Source of the DNA: Emticicia agri
Lineage (GTDB): Bacteria; Bacteroidota; Bacteroidia; Cytophagales; Spirosomataceae
DNA: 64,000 nucleotides
Reading direction: 5' to 3'
Assembly (NCBI RefSeq): GCF_004168285.1
Contig: NZ_SEWF01000010.1
Location: forward strand, 62,001 to 126,000
Position numbers and translations under genes: made by a program. Each line of letters opens with the position of its first letter. The first letter of the stretch is position 1. The notes below the pieces were generated by a model. The model saw only the letters and a program-made list of their open reading frames with translations. It was not told the origin of the DNA and made no database searches. Positions 63,007-64,000 of the stretch are shown in pieces.

Positions 63007-63468
63007 TTAAATCGTCTTCACTTCAAACTTAAACTTATCTTTGTTAGGCACACATTTGCCATCTTTGGTTGTACAAGTCTGACATTCTATTTTACCCTCA
63101 ATCACCGGATTTGCCTTTTTTATTTTTACTTTCTGAATAAACTTGGCTTCGTGTTCAAAGTATTGTACTTTGCCTCCCCATATATCATCAAACTTTTCTT
63201 TTGGTTTCACGGGTACCAATTTACCTACCAAAGCATACGTATCGTTTTTAGTAAAGTTGGCTGTTGTTGGCAATGGGCCGTCTACTTTCAGTTCCGACGA
63301 GTACATATACCAGCTATCATCAATTTTTGCTGTAAAAACCAAATCAATGGTTTCGCCTACTTTAGCAGAAGTTTTTGAGGGTGTAAATGTCCACTTGGCA
63401 GGTTTAAGAATCTGTGCTGAAGCTGCCAGCGAAAAAGCAAACAAAAATATAAAAAGGATTTTTTTCAT
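63007..63468 (-). CDS. Secreted DsbD N-terminal-domain-like protein
   Basis: A 153-aa exported protein (signal peptide MKKILFIFLFAFSLAASAQ) matching the N-terminal domain of DsbD-type proteins: WTFTPSKTSAKVGETIDLVF, FTKNDTYALVGKLVPVKPK, and a C-terminal CQTC pair (EGKIECQTCTTKDGKCVP). In DsbD this domain takes electrons from the membrane part and passes them to periplasmic thiol partners. No transmembrane or thioredoxin domain is attached here, so it is a stand-alone protein that may assist a separate DsbD. Confidence 0.75.
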   Translation of the reverse strand: MKKILFIFLFAFSLAASAQILKPAKWTFTPSKTSAKVGETIDLVFTAKIDDSWYMYSSELKVDGPLPTTANFTKNDTYALVGKLVPVKPKEKFDDIWGGKVQYFEHEAKFIQKVKIKKANPVIEGKIECQTCTTKDGKCVPNKDKFKFEVKTI

Positions 63469-63486
63469 GCGTTTAAAAAATAGATG

Positions 63487-64000
63487 CTATAATATTACTT
63501 CTATGTTATTTTCATTGATTAACGACCAATTATTCATTTTCATATATAGTTGGGTCAAAACTATAATGTAATCGGCGCAGTACTGTTCAATTTTGGCTTT
63601 ATCTTTTTCTTTGTAATAAATATCATTGATGAGTTCTCCACTCACTTCAGTTTCACCACCCGGAATATCAAACAAAGCTGCCAGCAAATCTAAAGAGGTA
63701 TAATTCTTATAGTCGCCAAACTTCCACATATCTAAAGTATCAATATGGTTGATTTCCCAGGGCTTTTTGCCTGATACCTGTAAAACACGGGGCAAGGCAA
63801 TTCCGTTCACTAACATGCGGCGGCAAATATAGGGAAAGTCAAATTCTTTGCCATTATGTGCACACAACATCAGGTTTGAACCTGCCTTGTGTTTTTCAAG
63901 AATGTTTTTAAACTCCTCTAAAATCTCTGCTTCCGTTTCACCCCGAATCATTTTTACACGCAGTGACATCTCATCATTATCATCAAAAAAAATGCCACCA
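63487..64000 (-). CDS. Predicted 3'-5' exonuclease, PolB-type RNase H fold, 5' end cut by window
   Basis: The frame is open to the window edge, so the N-terminus (with the first DxE motif) is missing; an internal Met at 63969 is not the start. The visible part, at least 170 aa, matches DNA_pol_B_exo2 (PF10108): LCAHNGKEFDFPYICRRMLVNGIALPRVL, INHIDTLDMWKFGDYKNYTSLDLLAALF and a YCADYIIVL motif with the third acidic residue. A ribonuclease H-like exonuclease acting on DNA or RNA ends is expected. The gene lies 18 bp from the DsbD-like start and could be co-transcribed with it. Confidence 0.85.
   Translation of the reverse strand, partial: GGIFFDDNDEMSLRVKMIRGETEAEILEEFKNILEKHKAGSNLMLCAHNGKEFDFPYICRRMLVNGIALPRVLQVSGKKPWEINHIDTLDMWKFGDYKNYTSLDLLAALFDIPGGETEVSGELINDIYYKEKDKAKIEQYCADYIIVLTQLYMKMNNWSLINENNIEVIL

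Overview
The window reads as chromosome of a Bacteroidota bacterium, most likely order Cytophagales (Spirosomataceae/Cytophagaceae-like). The evidence is a SusC/SusD pair, a TonB receptor followed by a DUF4249 lipoprotein, LytS-type sensor kinases with LytTR regulators, a sensor kinase with two-component propellers, GCTDP-type C-terminal motifs, promoters of the TTTG-N19-TAnnTTTG kind, and AT-rich DNA (about 40% GC by eye). No rRNA, tRNA, CRISPR array, transposase, prophage or replication origin was seen. The exonuclease gene at the right end is cut by the window edge.

Layout. 0-2 kb: phosphohexomutase. 2-5 kb: a LytS/LytTR signalling set (kinase, response regulator, DNA-binding-only LytTR protein). 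5.3-13.6 kb: L-rhamnose to L-lactate to pyruvate catabolism (aldolase/dehydrogenase fusion, GntR regulator, isomerase, DUF1080 protein, LutABC). 13.8-17.1 kb (minus): TonB receptor plus DUF4249 lipoprotein. 17.3-19.1 kb: BlaI/M56 pair with a clear operator. 19.1-31.1 kb: mixed housekeeping and carbohydrate genes (LOG family, DUF72, an alpha-amylase-like protein, ECF sigma factor plus beta-barrel protein, cytochrome c, GH65-like enzyme, AraC plus ModF-like ABC protein). 31.4-41.5 kb: a large propeller sensor kinase, its LytTR regulator, two tiny proteins, a LytTR-only protein, three secreted S74-capped trimeric fibre proteins and a C1q-like protein. 41.5-46 kb: rdgB, prfA, a DUF2911 protein and an acyl-CoA ligase. 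46-59.2 kb: a carbohydrate utilisation locus (SusC, SusD, sugar isomerase, double DUF1080, GH3, Gfo/Idh oxidoreductase, AraC), interrupted by an AT-rich PD-(D/E)XK nuclease gene, palindromic repeats and a DUF1080 scar. 59.9-63 kb: two GlcNAc-type deacetylase genes, one fused to NagB. 63-64 kb: a DsbD N-domain protein and a 3'-5' exonuclease.

The most interesting part is 31.4-41.5 kb. Two nearly identical direct-repeat sites with a 21-bp period, the geometry expected for LytTR dimers, lie upstream of the small-protein pair and of the LytTR/fibre operon. Each is followed at the same distance (41-42 bp) by a Bacteroidota -7 box. This suggests a two-component system that switches on a cassette of self-processing, trimeric surface or secreted fibres. 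The 2-5 kb set has the same kinase, regulator and solo-LytTR plan, and its own 21-bp direct repeat precedes the solo LytTR gene.

Most intergenic gaps hold strong hairpin terminators, several of them shared between convergent genes. A few gaps carry dispersed palindromic repeats, including a two-copy multi-hairpin element at 13.6 and 23.2 kb.
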